This document shows positions 1 through 8,106 of a stretch of 24,148 nucleotides of DNA, piece by piece; position 1 is the stretch's first letter; every line of letters starts with the position of its first letter. Below the pieces are notes generated by a model. That model was not told the origin of the DNA, did not search any database, and was given only the letters and a program-made list of their open reading frames with translations. The translations under genes were made by a program, and so were the position numbers. This stretch comes from Bacillota bacterium (GTDB taxonomy: Bacteria > Bacillota > Clostridia > Lachnospirales > Lachnospiraceae), in assembly GCA_023398615.1 (NCBI GenBank), contig JAEWSD010000207.1, positions 1-24,148 of the forward strand, given 5' to 3'.

Positions 1-1178
1 CCCTTGTCCTTTAAGGATTTCACAATAGCATCCTTATGTTCATGTCCAAAGGCTTCCATCGTAATAGTAAGCTCCACGGCACTGTTCCGGTTAATGCTTA
101 CGAACTGGTTATGGTCGAGACGGATAACATTGCCTTGTGATTCCGCAATAATCTTGGCGACATTCACCAATTCACCCGGCCTGTCCGGAAGCAGAACGGA
201 AACCGTAAAGATACGTCCGCGCTGTATCAAGCCATGCTGAACAACAGAGGAAACTGTGATGACATCCATGTTGCCGCCGCTTAAGATGGATACTACCTTC
301 TTATTCTTACAGTCCAGATGCTTAAGAGCCGCAACGGACAGCAAGCCGGAATTCTCAACCACCATTTTATGGTTTTCTATCATATCCAGGAAACAGACGA
401 TCAGTTCATGATCATCGATCGTAATGATATCATCTATGTTCTTCTGAATATATGGGAATATGTTGGCTCCCGGCGTCTTTACGGCCGTGCCGTCCGCAAT
501 CGTTTCAACATGCGGCAGCGTAACCACATGGCTTGCCTTAAGGGAAGCCTGCATACAATTTGCGCCCATCGGCTCGACACCAATCACCTTGATATTGGGA
601 TTCAGTAATTTAGCAAGAGTGGATACCCCTGCAGCCAGACCGCCGCCGCCGATCGGTACTAAAATGATATCCACGGTCGGAAGCTCTTTAAAGATCTCCA
701 TAGCAATCGAACCCTGTCCGGTAGCAAGCACCTCGTCATTAAACGGATGAATGAAGGTATATCCGTTCTCCTCGGCCAGTTTCATGGCATAATCACAGGC
801 ATCATCGTAAACATCACCGTACAGAATTACTTCCGCCCCATAGCTTTTGGTTCTGTTTACTTTAATTAAAGGAGTTGTCGTCGGCATAACGATAATCGCT
901 TTTGCCTGATACATTTTTGCAGCATAGGCAACACCCTGTGCATGATTGCCCGCAGAAGCGGTAATCAATCCCTTTTCTCTTTCCTCCTGAGATAGTGTGC
1001 TGATTTTGTAGTAAGCTCCGCGTACCTTATAGGCTCCGGTAAACTGCATGTTTTCCGGTTTTAAATAAACCTTGTTGCCGGTAGCGTCGGAAAAATAATC
1101 ACTGTAAATTAATTTGGTTTTTAAAGTGACCTTTTTCACTATTTCTGAAGCTTCTTCAAATTTCTCTAATGTCATCAT
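1..1178 (-). CDS. ilvA: Threonine ammonia-lyase (threonine dehydratase), 3' end cut by window
   Basis: PLP enzyme that deaminates threonine to 2-oxobutanoate, feeding isoleucine synthesis or threonine catabolism in the cytosol. About 392 codons are visible. The protein shows the PLP-lysine motif TGAYKVRGA near residue 45, the SAGNHAQG loop, the glycine-rich phosphate-binding GGGGLAAG and the SGGNMD motif. A C-terminal ACT-type domain begins with VSVLLPDRPGEL and runs off the window edge. This matches the short (about 400 aa) TdcB/IlvA class with one ACT domain. The start is the first of two adjacent ATG codons, 10 nt after AAAGGAG. That Shine-Dalgarno overlaps the ftsY stop codon, so translation is probably coupled to ftsY. 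Family identity is secure; biosynthetic versus catabolic role cannot be decided here. Confidence 0.93.
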   Translation of the reverse strand, partial: MMTLEKFEEASEIVKKVTLKTKLIYSDYFSDATGNKVYLKPENMQFTGAYKVRGAYYKISTLSQEEREKGLITASAGNHAQGVAYAAKMYQAKAIIVMPTTTPLIKVNRTKSYGAEVILYGDVYDDACDYAMKLAEENGYTFIHPFNDEVLATGQGSIAMEIFKELPTVDIILVPIGGGGLAAGVSTLAKLLNPNIKVIGVEPMGANCMQASLKASHVVTLPHVETIADGTAVKTPGANIFPYIQKNIDDIITIDDHELIVCFLDMIENHKMVVENSGLLSVAALKHLDCKNKKVVSILSGGNMDVITVSSVVQHGLIQRGRIFTVSVLLPDRPGELVNVAKIIAESQGNVIRLDHNQFVSINRNSAVELTITMEAFGHEHKDAIVKSLKDK

Positions 1179-1193
1179 AATCTTTTGTCTCCT

Positions 1194-2117
1194 TTAATTG
1201 AACAGCGCATTTACAAAATCCTCTGCGTTGAATTTTTGCAAGTCGTCAATGTGTTCGCCAATTCCGATATATTTAACCGGAATACCCAGTTCCGACTGTA
1301 TTGCTATCGCAATGCCGCCCTTTGCCGTTCCGTCAAGTTTTGTTAAAATGATTCCTGTAATGTCCGCTACCTCATTGAATTCCCTGGCCTGTGCAAGGGC
1401 GTTCTGTCCGGTGGTGCCGTCAAGTACCACTAAGGTTTCCCTGTAAGCATCCGGGTATTCCCGCGTTATGACACGGTCAATCTTTTTTAACTCTTCCATA
1501 AGATTCTTTTTATTATGCAGTCTTCCTGCTGTATCACAAATAAGCACGTCGGTATTGCGTGCCTTTGCCGCCGTCACCGCATCGTAAATGACCGCCGCCG
1601 GGTCGGAGCCTTCCTGCTGTGCTATGATTTCCACCCCCGCACGGTTTGACCATTCGGTCAGCTGTTCGATTGCGGCGGCACGGAAAGTATCGGCAGCCGC
1701 AACCAAAACCTTTCTGCCCTTATCCTTCATCTGGCCGGCAAGCTTGCCGACCGAGGTCGTTTTCCCTACTCCGTTGACACCTATCAGCATGACAATTGAT
1801 TTTTTATTCTCGAATTCATAAGCGGTTTCTTCCACCTTCATTTGATCCATAATACTTTGTATCAGGAGCTCCTTGCATTCCTTAGGCTCCTTAATTTTGT
1901 TTTCTTTCACCTTTGCCTTCAGATCATCTATAATAGCACCGGTAGTGTTAATTCCCAGATCCGCCATGATCAGGATTTCTTCAAGCTCCTCATAAAACTC
2001 GGCATCGATATTGGAAAATCCGCTGAATATGGAATCAATGCCTGCAATAATGCTGTTTCTTGTCTTAGACAGACCGGCAACCAATTTGCTGAAAAAGCCC
2101 TTTTTTGTTTCTCCCAT
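1194..2117 (-). CDS. ftsY: Signal recognition particle receptor FtsY
   Basis: SRP receptor GTPase that docks ribosome-SRP complexes at the membrane and passes nascent membrane proteins to SecYEG. The 307-aa protein has a short N-terminal region, a helical N domain (about 20-95) and a G domain with GVNGVGKT (113-120), DTAGR (195-199) and TKLDG (259-263), followed by the GGIAIAI and GIGEHIDDL segments typical of FtsY. The long acidic A domain of enterobacterial FtsY is absent, as usual in Firmicutes. The start ATG follows AGAGG by a short spacer. It lies 102 nt after smc and is followed at once by ilvA instead of the ylxM-ffh pair seen in Bacillus. Confidence 0.97.
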   Translation of the reverse strand: MGETKKGFFSKLVAGLSKTRNSIIAGIDSIFSGFSNIDAEFYEELEEILIMADLGINTTGAIIDDLKAKVKENKIKEPKECKELLIQSIMDQMKVEETAYEFENKKSIVMLIGVNGVGKTTSVGKLAGQMKDKGRKVLVAAADTFRAAAIEQLTEWSNRAGVEIIAQQEGSDPAAVIYDAVTAAKARNTDVLICDTAGRLHNKKNLMEELKKIDRVITREYPDAYRETLVVLDGTTGQNALAQAREFNEVADITGIILTKLDGTAKGGIAIAIQSELGIPVKYIGIGEHIDDLQKFNAEDFVNALFN

Positions 2118-2219
2118 TTTAACCTCTATTCTTGCGCACGTTTTTTGCGCATATCAAGTTTGTGGTGCGCAAGCACAAACTTGTGGTTGAAAAATTTAAT
2201 TTTCAACATAATTTCTTTC
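2118..2219 (-). other. Hairpin-rich smc-ftsY intercistronic region
   Basis: This 102-nt gap contains an 8-bp inverted repeat (GTTGAAAA at 2186-2193 with TTTTCAAC at 2200-2207) and a perfect 10-bp inverted repeat (CAAGTTTGTG at 2155-2164 with CACAAACTTG at 2174-2183, 9-nt loop). TGCGCA palindromes lie near 2133-2138 and 2146-2151, with a related GTGCGCAAG in the loop of the second hairpin. No T-run of terminator quality follows on the minus strand. It is more likely an RNA-stability, processing or pairing element than a terminator. Confidence 0.6.
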
Positions 2220-5200
2220 TTATTTGTCCAGTTCATTTTCAATTAAATTAACGGATACCAAGGTTGACACACCCTTTTCCTGCATCGTAATGCCATACAG
2301 GATATCTGCGGCGGCCATAGTTCCTCGTCTGTGGGTTATAATAATGAACTGTGTATCCCTTGTTAATTTATGTAGGTATTTTGCAAACCGCTTTACGTTT
2401 GAATCATCCAGTGCCGCTTCTATCTCATCCAACAGGCAAAACGGTGACGGTTTCAGATTCTGAATCGCAAACAACAGGGAAATAGCTGATAAAGCCTTCT
2501 CACCGCCGGACAGCTGCATCATATTCTGCAGCTTTTTACCGGGAGGCTGTGAAGTAATAATGATACCGGCTTCCAAAATATCTTCATTGTCAGTAAGCTC
2601 CAGAGTAGCCTTACCGCCGCCGAACAGCTCCTTGAATACCAGATCAAACTGCTGGCGGATCGCCTGGAATTTCTCTTCAAACTGCTTGCGCATCTCGGCG
2701 TCAAGTTCCCTGATGATGCCTGATAAGGTTTCTTCCGCTTTTAATAAATCATCCCTTTGGGTTTTTAAAAACATATATCTTTCGGAGATATTTTTAAAGT
2801 CTTCAATGGCATTTATATTTACATCTCCAAGACCTTTCATTTTGCCCTTCAGCTCGGCAATCCTTTTCCTGGCCTGTGCCATGCTGTTAATCGAGTCATC
2901 CTTTAATTCCAGCGCAGTACTGAATGTCAGCTCGTATTCCTCCCACATATAACTGATCTTTTCATCACTTTGCTCTTCCAGCTTTTCCAACTGATTCGAT
3001 AATCGGAAGCACTCCTTATCGAGCTCATTTATCTCTTTGGAAAGCTGCTCGCGCTTCTGGAAGAAATTCTTATGGCTTTTTGTTATAGTATCCTTAAAGA
3101 GAAGCGATTCCTTTATCTTTTCTTCCAATCCGGCGGCTTTCCGGCCGGAAGCCTTAATTTCCTCCTGTATCCTCCCGATCTGGTCCAGCTTTTCCTGAAC
3201 CTGGACGGCAGATTCCTTCATACCTGAATTAATTACCGTTTCTTCCTCATAAAGCTTTTCAAAATCCTTCTTGATACGTCTGATATTTTCAAGTATATTC
3301 TGGTTTTTCTGATCCAATGCTGAAAAATCGATTCGAATGGACGCACTCTTTTCATTCAGTTTCTGCTCTTCAGCCTTTTCCCTTGACAGCAATTCATTTA
3401 TTTGATTAATCTTGAGCTCATTCTCTTTGCTCTTTGCTTCATTTAACTGTAATGCTTCGTTCAGTTTTTGAATATGGACATTTAACTCCGTCGATTGAAG
3501 CTCGATTTCTTTTATCTCATTTGTGTATTCCCTGTAATTCTTTTCTCCGTCTTCCTTTCTGGAAAGCTCCTGCTGAAGGTTTAATTGTACCGTGTTCTGA
3601 GAGAGATAAACCTCCTGCAATTTAATTTTATTATTCTCCAATTCCTGCCTGGCATTCGTTTTCCTTAGCTTTTCTTTTTCCTTTTCCTCATTCAGAGATG
3701 TTAAGGAATCATTCAGCTTTGCTACAAGCTGTTCAAGCTCATCTATCTCGCGGCGGCGCCCTAACAGATTGCTGGAATTTTTATATGCTCCGCCGGATAT
3801 AGAACCGCCGGGATTCAGCAATTCACCGTCCAGGGTAACGATACGCAGGGAATAATCATATTTCCTTGCTAAAGCAAGTGCCGAATCAATGGTATTTACA
3901 ACGATACTTCTGCCAAGCAGATAACTCATTAACGCATTGAATTTCGAATCGGTGTTAACCAGGGTACTTGCTGTACCGATTACCCCTTCCTCATGGAACA
4001 ATTTATCCGGATATTTGGCTTCCTTGCCGGAAATGCTGGTTAATGGCAGAAAGGTTGCCCGACCGAACTTATTCGTTTTTAAATATTCAATAAGGCGTTT
4101 TGCCGTTGCTTCGTTATCCGTAACAATATTTTGTATGTTTCCGCCCAGAGCCGTTTCGATTGCCGTCTCATACAGCGGGTCGACCTTAATAATATCCGCA
4201 ACAACCCCGATGATACCATTTTCCGAAGCTTTCCTTTCCATTACCTTGCGGATACTGTTGCCATAACCTTCATAGCGTTCGGCCAGATTTCTTAAAGATT
4301 CAAGCCTGGATTTCTCAGAATGGTATTGCTGCTGACGTTCATTGATCTGAACGGATAAACCGTCAATTGCATCCTGTATTGCGGTAATGGAAGCTTCTAT
4401 CGCTTCATTGTCCCCGTTGATCGCGTCAATCTGTTCCAAAACCGCATGAAGCTTTACTTCCTGCTCTTTAATGGCAGCATCAATCAAGGCCTCCTCACTT
4501 TTACTGCGAAGAAGCTTCTGGTTTAACTCAACCTTCTTGATATTATTTTGTTCGAGGATGGTTTCATATCGCTGCAAATTCGTCTTGATCGTTGCATTTT
4601 CAGTCAGGAAATCGAAGATTTCACTGTTGCAGACTTCGATCTGTTTCGTATAATCGGAAATACTGCTTCGGATCACTTCCAGTGAGGAAGCTACGGAGGT
4701 CTGATCTTCATCCAGCAGGTTAAGCCTGTCGTCAAGCTCTTGTTTTTCCCGAATAAACTGCTCCTGTTCTTCCTTCTTAGACTGAATCTCCTTATGAATT
4801 GCCTGAACTCTGCTCTGATAATGCAGTTCGTTCTGTTTTACCGCAAGAATCTGTTCATTTAAAACCTTGATTTCGCCTTCCTGCTTCTCCATATCGAGCT
4901 TACAGCCGCTTAACTCATTCTTATCCTGCTCAAGAGCCGCATCACACTGTTCGATCTGCAATTCCAGCCTGTCATATTCTTCCCTGGTATTCTCGTATTC
5001 CGCACTTACGGACGCAAGGGAATCCCCGGCGATCTTTTGCTTTTCCTCCAATTGCCGCTTTTCTTCCCGGAATTTTTCATTTTCCATCAGGAACAGATTC
5101 ACATCATAGAGCTTTAACTCGTCCCTTAATTTCAGATATTCTTTTGCCGACTGGGACTGCTGTTCAAGGGGTATAATCTGCTTTTCGATCTCAGTCAGTA

Positions 5201-5780
5201 TATCGTTTATGCGGTAAAGGTTCTGTTTCTCTTCCTCAAGATTCTTTTCCGCGGACAGCTTGCGCTTCTTAAATTTCACGATACCGGCAGCCTCATCGAA
5301 TAGTTCACGCCTGTCTTCCGGCTTTCCGCTCAGGATTTTATCGATTTGTCCCTGTCCGATAATGGAATAACCTTCCTTACCGATTCCGGTATCCAAAAAC
5401 AGCTCCTGTACCTCACGCAGTCTGCAGCCGCTGCCGTTGATCAGATATTCGCTTTCACCGGAGCGGTATACTCGCCTTGCAACGGTAACCTCATCATACT
5501 CTATGGACAGTTTATGATCGGAATTATCCAGAGTAATGGCGACATAGGCATAGCCCATCGGTTTTCTGGTCTCCGTACCGGAGAAAATAATATCCTCCAT
5601 TTTGGCACCTCTCAGCTGCTTTGCGCTTTGTTCGCCCAGAACCCAGCGAACCGCATCCGCCACATTGCTTTTGCCGCTGCCGTTAGGTCCGACAATACCC
5701 GTTATGCCGTCATGAAATTCAAAAGTTATTTTATTTGCAAAGGATTTAAAGCCTTGAACTTCAATGCTTTTTAAATACAT
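2220..5780 (-). CDS. smc: Chromosome segregation/condensation ATPase SMC
   Basis: Forms the ATP-dependent SMC-ScpAB ring that organises and segregates the chromosome. The 1186-aa length is the family norm. Residues 31-39 hold Walker A (GPNGSGKSN). Two very long coiled coils (about 170-500 and 670-1020, rich in E, K, Q, L) flank a hinge at roughly 510-660 that contains the VVADIIKVDPLYETAIETA-type segment. The C-terminal ATPase head carries the ABC signature LSGGEK near 1090 and Walker B ending in LLDEIEAALDD near 1116-1126. The start ATG lies inside the 3' end of rnc (20-nt overlap) behind GGGGA, implying translational coupling to rnc. No frameshift is seen. Confidence 0.98.
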   Translation of the reverse strand: MYLKSIEVQGFKSFANKITFEFHDGITGIVGPNGSGKSNVADAVRWVLGEQSAKQLRGAKMEDIIFSGTETRKPMGYAYVAITLDNSDHKLSIEYDEVTVARRVYRSGESEYLINGSGCRLREVQELFLDTGIGKEGYSIIGQGQIDKILSGKPEDRRELFDEAAGIVKFKKRKLSAEKNLEEEKQNLYRINDILTEIEKQIIPLEQQSQSAKEYLKLRDELKLYDVNLFLMENEKFREEKRQLEEKQKIAGDSLASVSAEYENTREEYDRLELQIEQCDAALEQDKNELSGCKLDMEKQEGEIKVLNEQILAVKQNELHYQSRVQAIHKEIQSKKEEQEQFIREKQELDDRLNLLDEDQTSVASSLEVIRSSISDYTKQIEVCNSEIFDFLTENATIKTNLQRYETILEQNNIKKVELNQKLLRSKSEEALIDAAIKEQEVKLHAVLEQIDAINGDNEAIEASITAIQDAIDGLSVQINERQQQYHSEKSRLESLRNLAERYEGYGNSIRKVMERKASENGIIGVVADIIKVDPLYETAIETALGGNIQNIVTDNEATAKRLIEYLKTNKFGRATFLPLTSISGKEAKYPDKLFHEEGVIGTASTLVNTDSKFNALMSYLLGRSIVVNTIDSALALARKYDYSLRIVTLDGELLNPGGSISGGAYKNSSNLLGRRREIDELEQLVAKLNDSLTSLNEEKEKEKLRKTNARQELENNKIKLQEVYLSQNTVQLNLQQELSRKEDGEKNYREYTNEIKEIELQSTELNVHIQKLNEALQLNEAKSKENELKINQINELLSREKAEEQKLNEKSASIRIDFSALDQKNQNILENIRRIKKDFEKLYEEETVINSGMKESAVQVQEKLDQIGRIQEEIKASGRKAAGLEEKIKESLLFKDTITKSHKNFFQKREQLSKEINELDKECFRLSNQLEKLEEQSDEKISYMWEEYELTFSTALELKDDSINSMAQARKRIAELKGKMKGLGDVNINAIEDFKNISERYMFLKTQRDDLLKAEETLSGIIRELDAEMRKQFEEKFQAIRQQFDLVFKELFGGGKATLELTDNEDILEAGIIITSQPPGKKLQNMMQLSGGEKALSAISLLFAIQNLKPSPFCLLDEIEAALDDSNVKRFAKYLHKLTRDTQFIIITHRRGTMAAADILYGITMQEKGVSTLVSVNLIENELDK

Positions 5781-6495
5781 TATTGGTTCCCCGTTTCTTT
5801 ATAGTGAGTATTGACTGATATGCCGCTTCCTGTTCGGCGGCTTTTTTGGTTTTGCCTATGCCGACTCCCAGCTCGATATCCTTAACCAGTGCCGCGACCG
5901 TGAATTTCTTATTATGATCCGGGCCTTCCTCCTTAATCAGCTCATAGGATAGGGGTTCCTTGCATTCACCCTGTACGATTTCCTGTAAGATAGTCTTGCT
6001 ATCGAAAAAGAGGGCTTTATTTTCAACATCGGAAAGAATGCTTCCGCATATAAACTCTTTTGCACTAGTAAAACCACCGTCTAAATAGATTGCACCGATA
6101 ATTGCTTCCATAGCATCCGATAGGATAGAGTACCGTTCTCTTCCGCCGGTCGCCGCTTCCCCTTTGCCAAGCAGCAGATAATTGCCTACCTTTAAATCAA
6201 CGGCACAGGAAGCCAGGGTTTGTTCACATACCAGCTGTGCCCTTAATTTAGTCAGGTCCCCTTCCGGCAGCTTGCTGTACTTCTGGAAGATGAACTCACT
6301 GGTTATCAATTCCAATACGGCATCTCCCAGGAATTCCAGCCTTTCGTTATTATCCAGCTTACTCAGCCGCTTCTCGTTCGCATAGGAGCTGTGTGTCAGG
6401 GCCTGTTTCAAAAGCTTTCGTTCCTTAAACGGATAGCCGATGCTTTCTTCAAACACTTTCAGTTTTTCTAAAATTGCAGAATCCTGACTTTTCAT
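5761..6495 (-). CDS. rnc: Ribonuclease III
   Basis: Double-strand-specific endoribonuclease that processes rRNA precursors and structured RNAs. The 244-aa protein has the endonuclease domain signature ERLEFLGDAVLEL at 51-63, the second acidic cluster with D127 and E130 (DAMEAIIGAIYLDGG), and a C-terminal double-stranded-RNA-binding domain from about 170 to 235. The start is an ATG preceded by a strong GGAAGGAGGAG at 6506-6516. The end overlaps smc. The rnc-smc-ftsY order is classical for Firmicutes. The leader carries a long bulged stem (6524-6580) that could be a substrate of this enzyme itself; see findings. Confidence 0.98.
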   Translation of the reverse strand: MKSQDSAILEKLKVFEESIGYPFKERKLLKQALTHSSYANEKRLSKLDNNERLEFLGDAVLELITSEFIFQKYSKLPEGDLTKLRAQLVCEQTLASCAVDLKVGNYLLLGKGEAATGGRERYSILSDAMEAIIGAIYLDGGFTSAKEFICGSILSDVENKALFFDSKTILQEIVQGECKEPLSYELIKEEGPDHNKKFTVAALVKDIELGVGIGKTKKAAEQEAAYQSILTIKKRGTNNVFKKH

Positions 6496-6523
6496 ACTGT
6501 ATTTTCTCCTCCTTCCACATAAT

Positions 6524-6580
6524 GGTACTATCAGGCAATCGCCAAACTCCTATTGTGTCTATGATTGCCTATAGGGTACC
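6524..6580 (-). promoter_or_regulatory. Long bulged stem-loop in rnc leader
   Basis: GGTAC at 6524-6528, then TAT, then AGGCAATC at 6533-6540 pair with GATTGCCT (6563-6570), ATA (6571-6573) and GTACC (6576-6580). This gives 16 base pairs interrupted by a one-base and a two-base bulge, closing a 22-nt loop. The stem ends about 8 nt upstream of the rnc Shine-Dalgarno. In minus-strand RNA it sits between the acpP terminator-like hairpin and rnc. A role as an RNase III target for autoregulation is inferred by analogy with the E. coli rnc leader. Confidence 0.55.
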
Positions 6581-6584
6581 CTTT

Positions 6585-6616
6585 TAAAAACAACGCCCTC
6601 TGCCTGAGGCAGAAGG
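6585..6616 (-). terminator. Probable (partial) intrinsic terminator after acpP
   Basis: In minus-strand RNA, CCTTCTGCCT followed by AGGCAGAGGG forms a near-perfect stem of about 9 bp (one G-U pair, very small loop, plus 6596-6616). It is followed by CGTTGTTTTT. The T-run starts a few bases after the stem, so termination may be incomplete. That would allow acpP messages to reach rnc. It lies about 20 nt after the acpP stop. Confidence 0.6.
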
Positions 6617-6636
6617 CTGATTTAAAATCTAAAAAC

Positions 6637-6870
6637 TTATTGGTTCATGGCTTTTTTTATTTCTTCAACTGCATCACTTACAGTAACTATGTTCTCTGCA
6701 TCCTCGTTGGCTATCTCGATGTCAAATTCTTCTTCGATTCCCATGATTATCTGGAAGATATCCAGGGAATCCGCACCCAGATCATCAACAAAGGTAGTTT
6801 CCATTGTAATCTCATCCTCTTCCACATTTAAAACTTCGCTAATAATTTTTTGCAGCTTTTCAAATTCCAT
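6637..6870 (-). CDS. acpP: Acyl carrier protein
   Basis: Small acidic carrier of growing acyl chains for type II fatty-acid synthesis and donor for PlsX. The 77-aa protein has the phosphopantetheine attachment motif GADSLD with Ser35. I chose the ATG at 6870 rather than the in-frame GTG at 6882. The GTG lies inside the Shine-Dalgarno-like AAAGGTG, which is properly spaced (9 nt) for the ATG, and 77 aa is the family's usual length. It follows plsX by 25 nt, as in many Firmicutes where plsX and acpP are cotranscribed. Confidence 0.96.
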   Translation of the reverse strand: MEFEKLQKIISEVLNVEEDEITMETTFVDDLGADSLDIFQIIMGIEEEFDIEIANEDAENIVTVSDAVEEIKKAMNQ

Positions 6871-6895
6871 AATATTAATCACCTTTCTCTATTTA

Positions 6896-7906
6896 TTACT
6901 CTTCTTTTAGAATATTCATTCTTATTTTTTCATTGATCTGCTGTTCCGTAAATGTAATACATTGAACTATGGAATTTTTTATTTCCACGCTTTTTGAACT
7001 TCCATGTGTTTTCACCACAAGTCCGTTTAATCCCAGTAAAGGGGCACCGCCATATTGAGAAGCATCAAAGGATTTTAATGTTTCTTTCAATGCCGGTTTG
7101 CATAATAATGCACCGATTTTGCTTTTTACAGTACTCATCAATCCGGTCTTGATCTTGCCGATCAGCGCATTCCCAAGACCCTCGTAAAGCTTTAAGATAA
7201 CATTCCCAACGAAAGCTTCACAGACAATTACATCAGCACCTCCGTTTGGTATCTCCCTTGCTTCGATACTGCCGATAAAATTGATGTCATTACAATTCTT
7301 AAGAAGGGGATAGGTTTCCTTCACCAGCAAATTACCCTTCTCCTCTTCCGCACCGATATTAACGATTGCTACTCTGGGATTTGCTATTCCTATTACATTT
7401 TCCATATAGATAGATCCCATCTTAGCAAACTGCAGCAGATGCGATGGTCTTGCGTCAACATTGGCACCGCAGTCAATCAATAAGGAAACACCCTTAACTG
7501 TCGGTATCAGTGGTGCAAGCGGCGGTCTTTCCACCCCTTTTATTCTTCCGACAATCAATTGTGCGCCTACCAAAACAGCCCCTGTACTTCCGGCAGAAAC
7601 AAAAGCATCCGCTTCTCCGCTTTTGACTAAGTTTAATGCAACTACAACGGAAGAATTCTTTTTGCGCCGGATGGCCATTACCGGAGCTTCCTCATTCGTT
7701 ATCATTTCTTCGGCATTTACAACAATAAGGCTGTTCCTATCGTAAGTATAATTATTCAGTTCCGCATTTAATACAGCTTCCTTACCAACCAGCAGTACTT
7801 TGATATCTTTTCTTTCGTTAACTGCTTCCACAGCGCCTTTAACAATCTGACCCGGTGCATTATCACCACCCATTGCATCAACTGCAACTCTCACTATTTT
7901 TTCCAT
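6896..7906 (-). CDS. plsX: Phosphate acyltransferase PlsX
   Basis: Peripheral membrane enzyme that makes acyl-phosphate from acyl-ACP, the first step of the PlsX-PlsY-PlsC phospholipid route. The 336-aa protein starts MEKIVRVAVDAMGGD, the conserved N-terminus with DAMGGDNAP, and contains the SAGSTGA and DCGANVD family segments. The open frame extends 23 codons further upstream, but that extension is not PlsX-like. The ATG at 7906 has GGAG six bases before it and gives the usual length. acpP follows. The rpmF and DUF177 genes that often precede plsX in Firmicutes are not present upstream. A sigma-A promoter at 8066-8094 and a structured leader precede it. Confidence 0.96.
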   Translation of the reverse strand: MEKIVRVAVDAMGGDNAPGQIVKGAVEAVNERKDIKVLLVGKEAVLNAELNNYTYDRNSLIVVNAEEMITNEEAPVMAIRRKKNSSVVVALNLVKSGEADAFVSAGSTGAVLVGAQLIVGRIKGVERPPLAPLIPTVKGVSLLIDCGANVDARPSHLLQFAKMGSIYMENVIGIANPRVAIVNIGAEEEKGNLLVKETYPLLKNCNDINFIGSIEAREIPNGGADVIVCEAFVGNVILKLYEGLGNALIGKIKTGLMSTVKSKIGALLCKPALKETLKSFDASQYGGAPLLGLNGLVVKTHGSSKSVEIKNSIVQCITFTEQQINEKIRMNILKEE

Positions 7907-8065
7907 AGTCGGCTCCAATCTGCGCTTCTTATGCACTTGTGCCGTGTTTTGGCACATACTCCTACGAACTAACATGGCTCCATTAATAGGCTTGGGAGCC
8001 TGTTATGATGTAAGGGCTCATACTGATTTATTCTTTCATTTACTTCCCTGTCAGTATCTATACAC
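7907..8065 (-). promoter_or_regulatory. Structured 5' leader of plsX
   Basis: About 150 nt lie between the predicted plsX promoter and its ATG. Visible pairings are ATACTGA/TCAGTAT (8020-8026 with 8051-8057), GGCTCC/GGAGCC (plus-strand 7976-7981 with 7995-8000) and TGTGCC/GGCACA (7938-7943 with 7951-7956). The plsX Shine-Dalgarno lies in GGAGCC (7911-7916), a second copy of the same hexamer, so GGCTCC at 7995-8000 could pair with either copy. No known riboswitch consensus was recognised. The frame crossing this region is not credible as a gene. Confidence 0.45.
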
Positions 8066-8094
8066 AATATACTAGATATTAATATAAAAATCAA
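8066..8094 (-). promoter_or_regulatory. Sigma-A promoter for plsX operon
   Basis: Minus-strand TTGATT (8089-8094) and TATATT (8066-8071) are separated by exactly 17 bp of AT-rich sequence. The site sits just downstream of the cheR terminator-like structure and about 160 nt upstream of the plsX start. It probably drives plsX-acpP, with read-through to rnc-smc-ftsY-ilvA. No FapR-type operator was recognised. Confidence 0.65.
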
Positions 8095-8106
8095 CCACAA
8101 ATTGAT

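Noticed and set aside
1842..2246. 134-codon plus-strand frame over ftsY and the smc-ftsY gap
   Set aside because: It runs antisense through a conserved gene and the hairpin region, with composition typical of a shadow frame.
5346..5774. 142-codon plus-strand frame inside smc
   Set aside because: It is antisense to the highly conserved SMC head domain, so the open frame is explained by smc codon use.
8066..8094. FapR operator at the plsX promoter
   Set aside because: The AT-rich inverted sequence around ATATCTAGTATAT resembles an operator only loosely and does not match the FapR-type consensus I recall.
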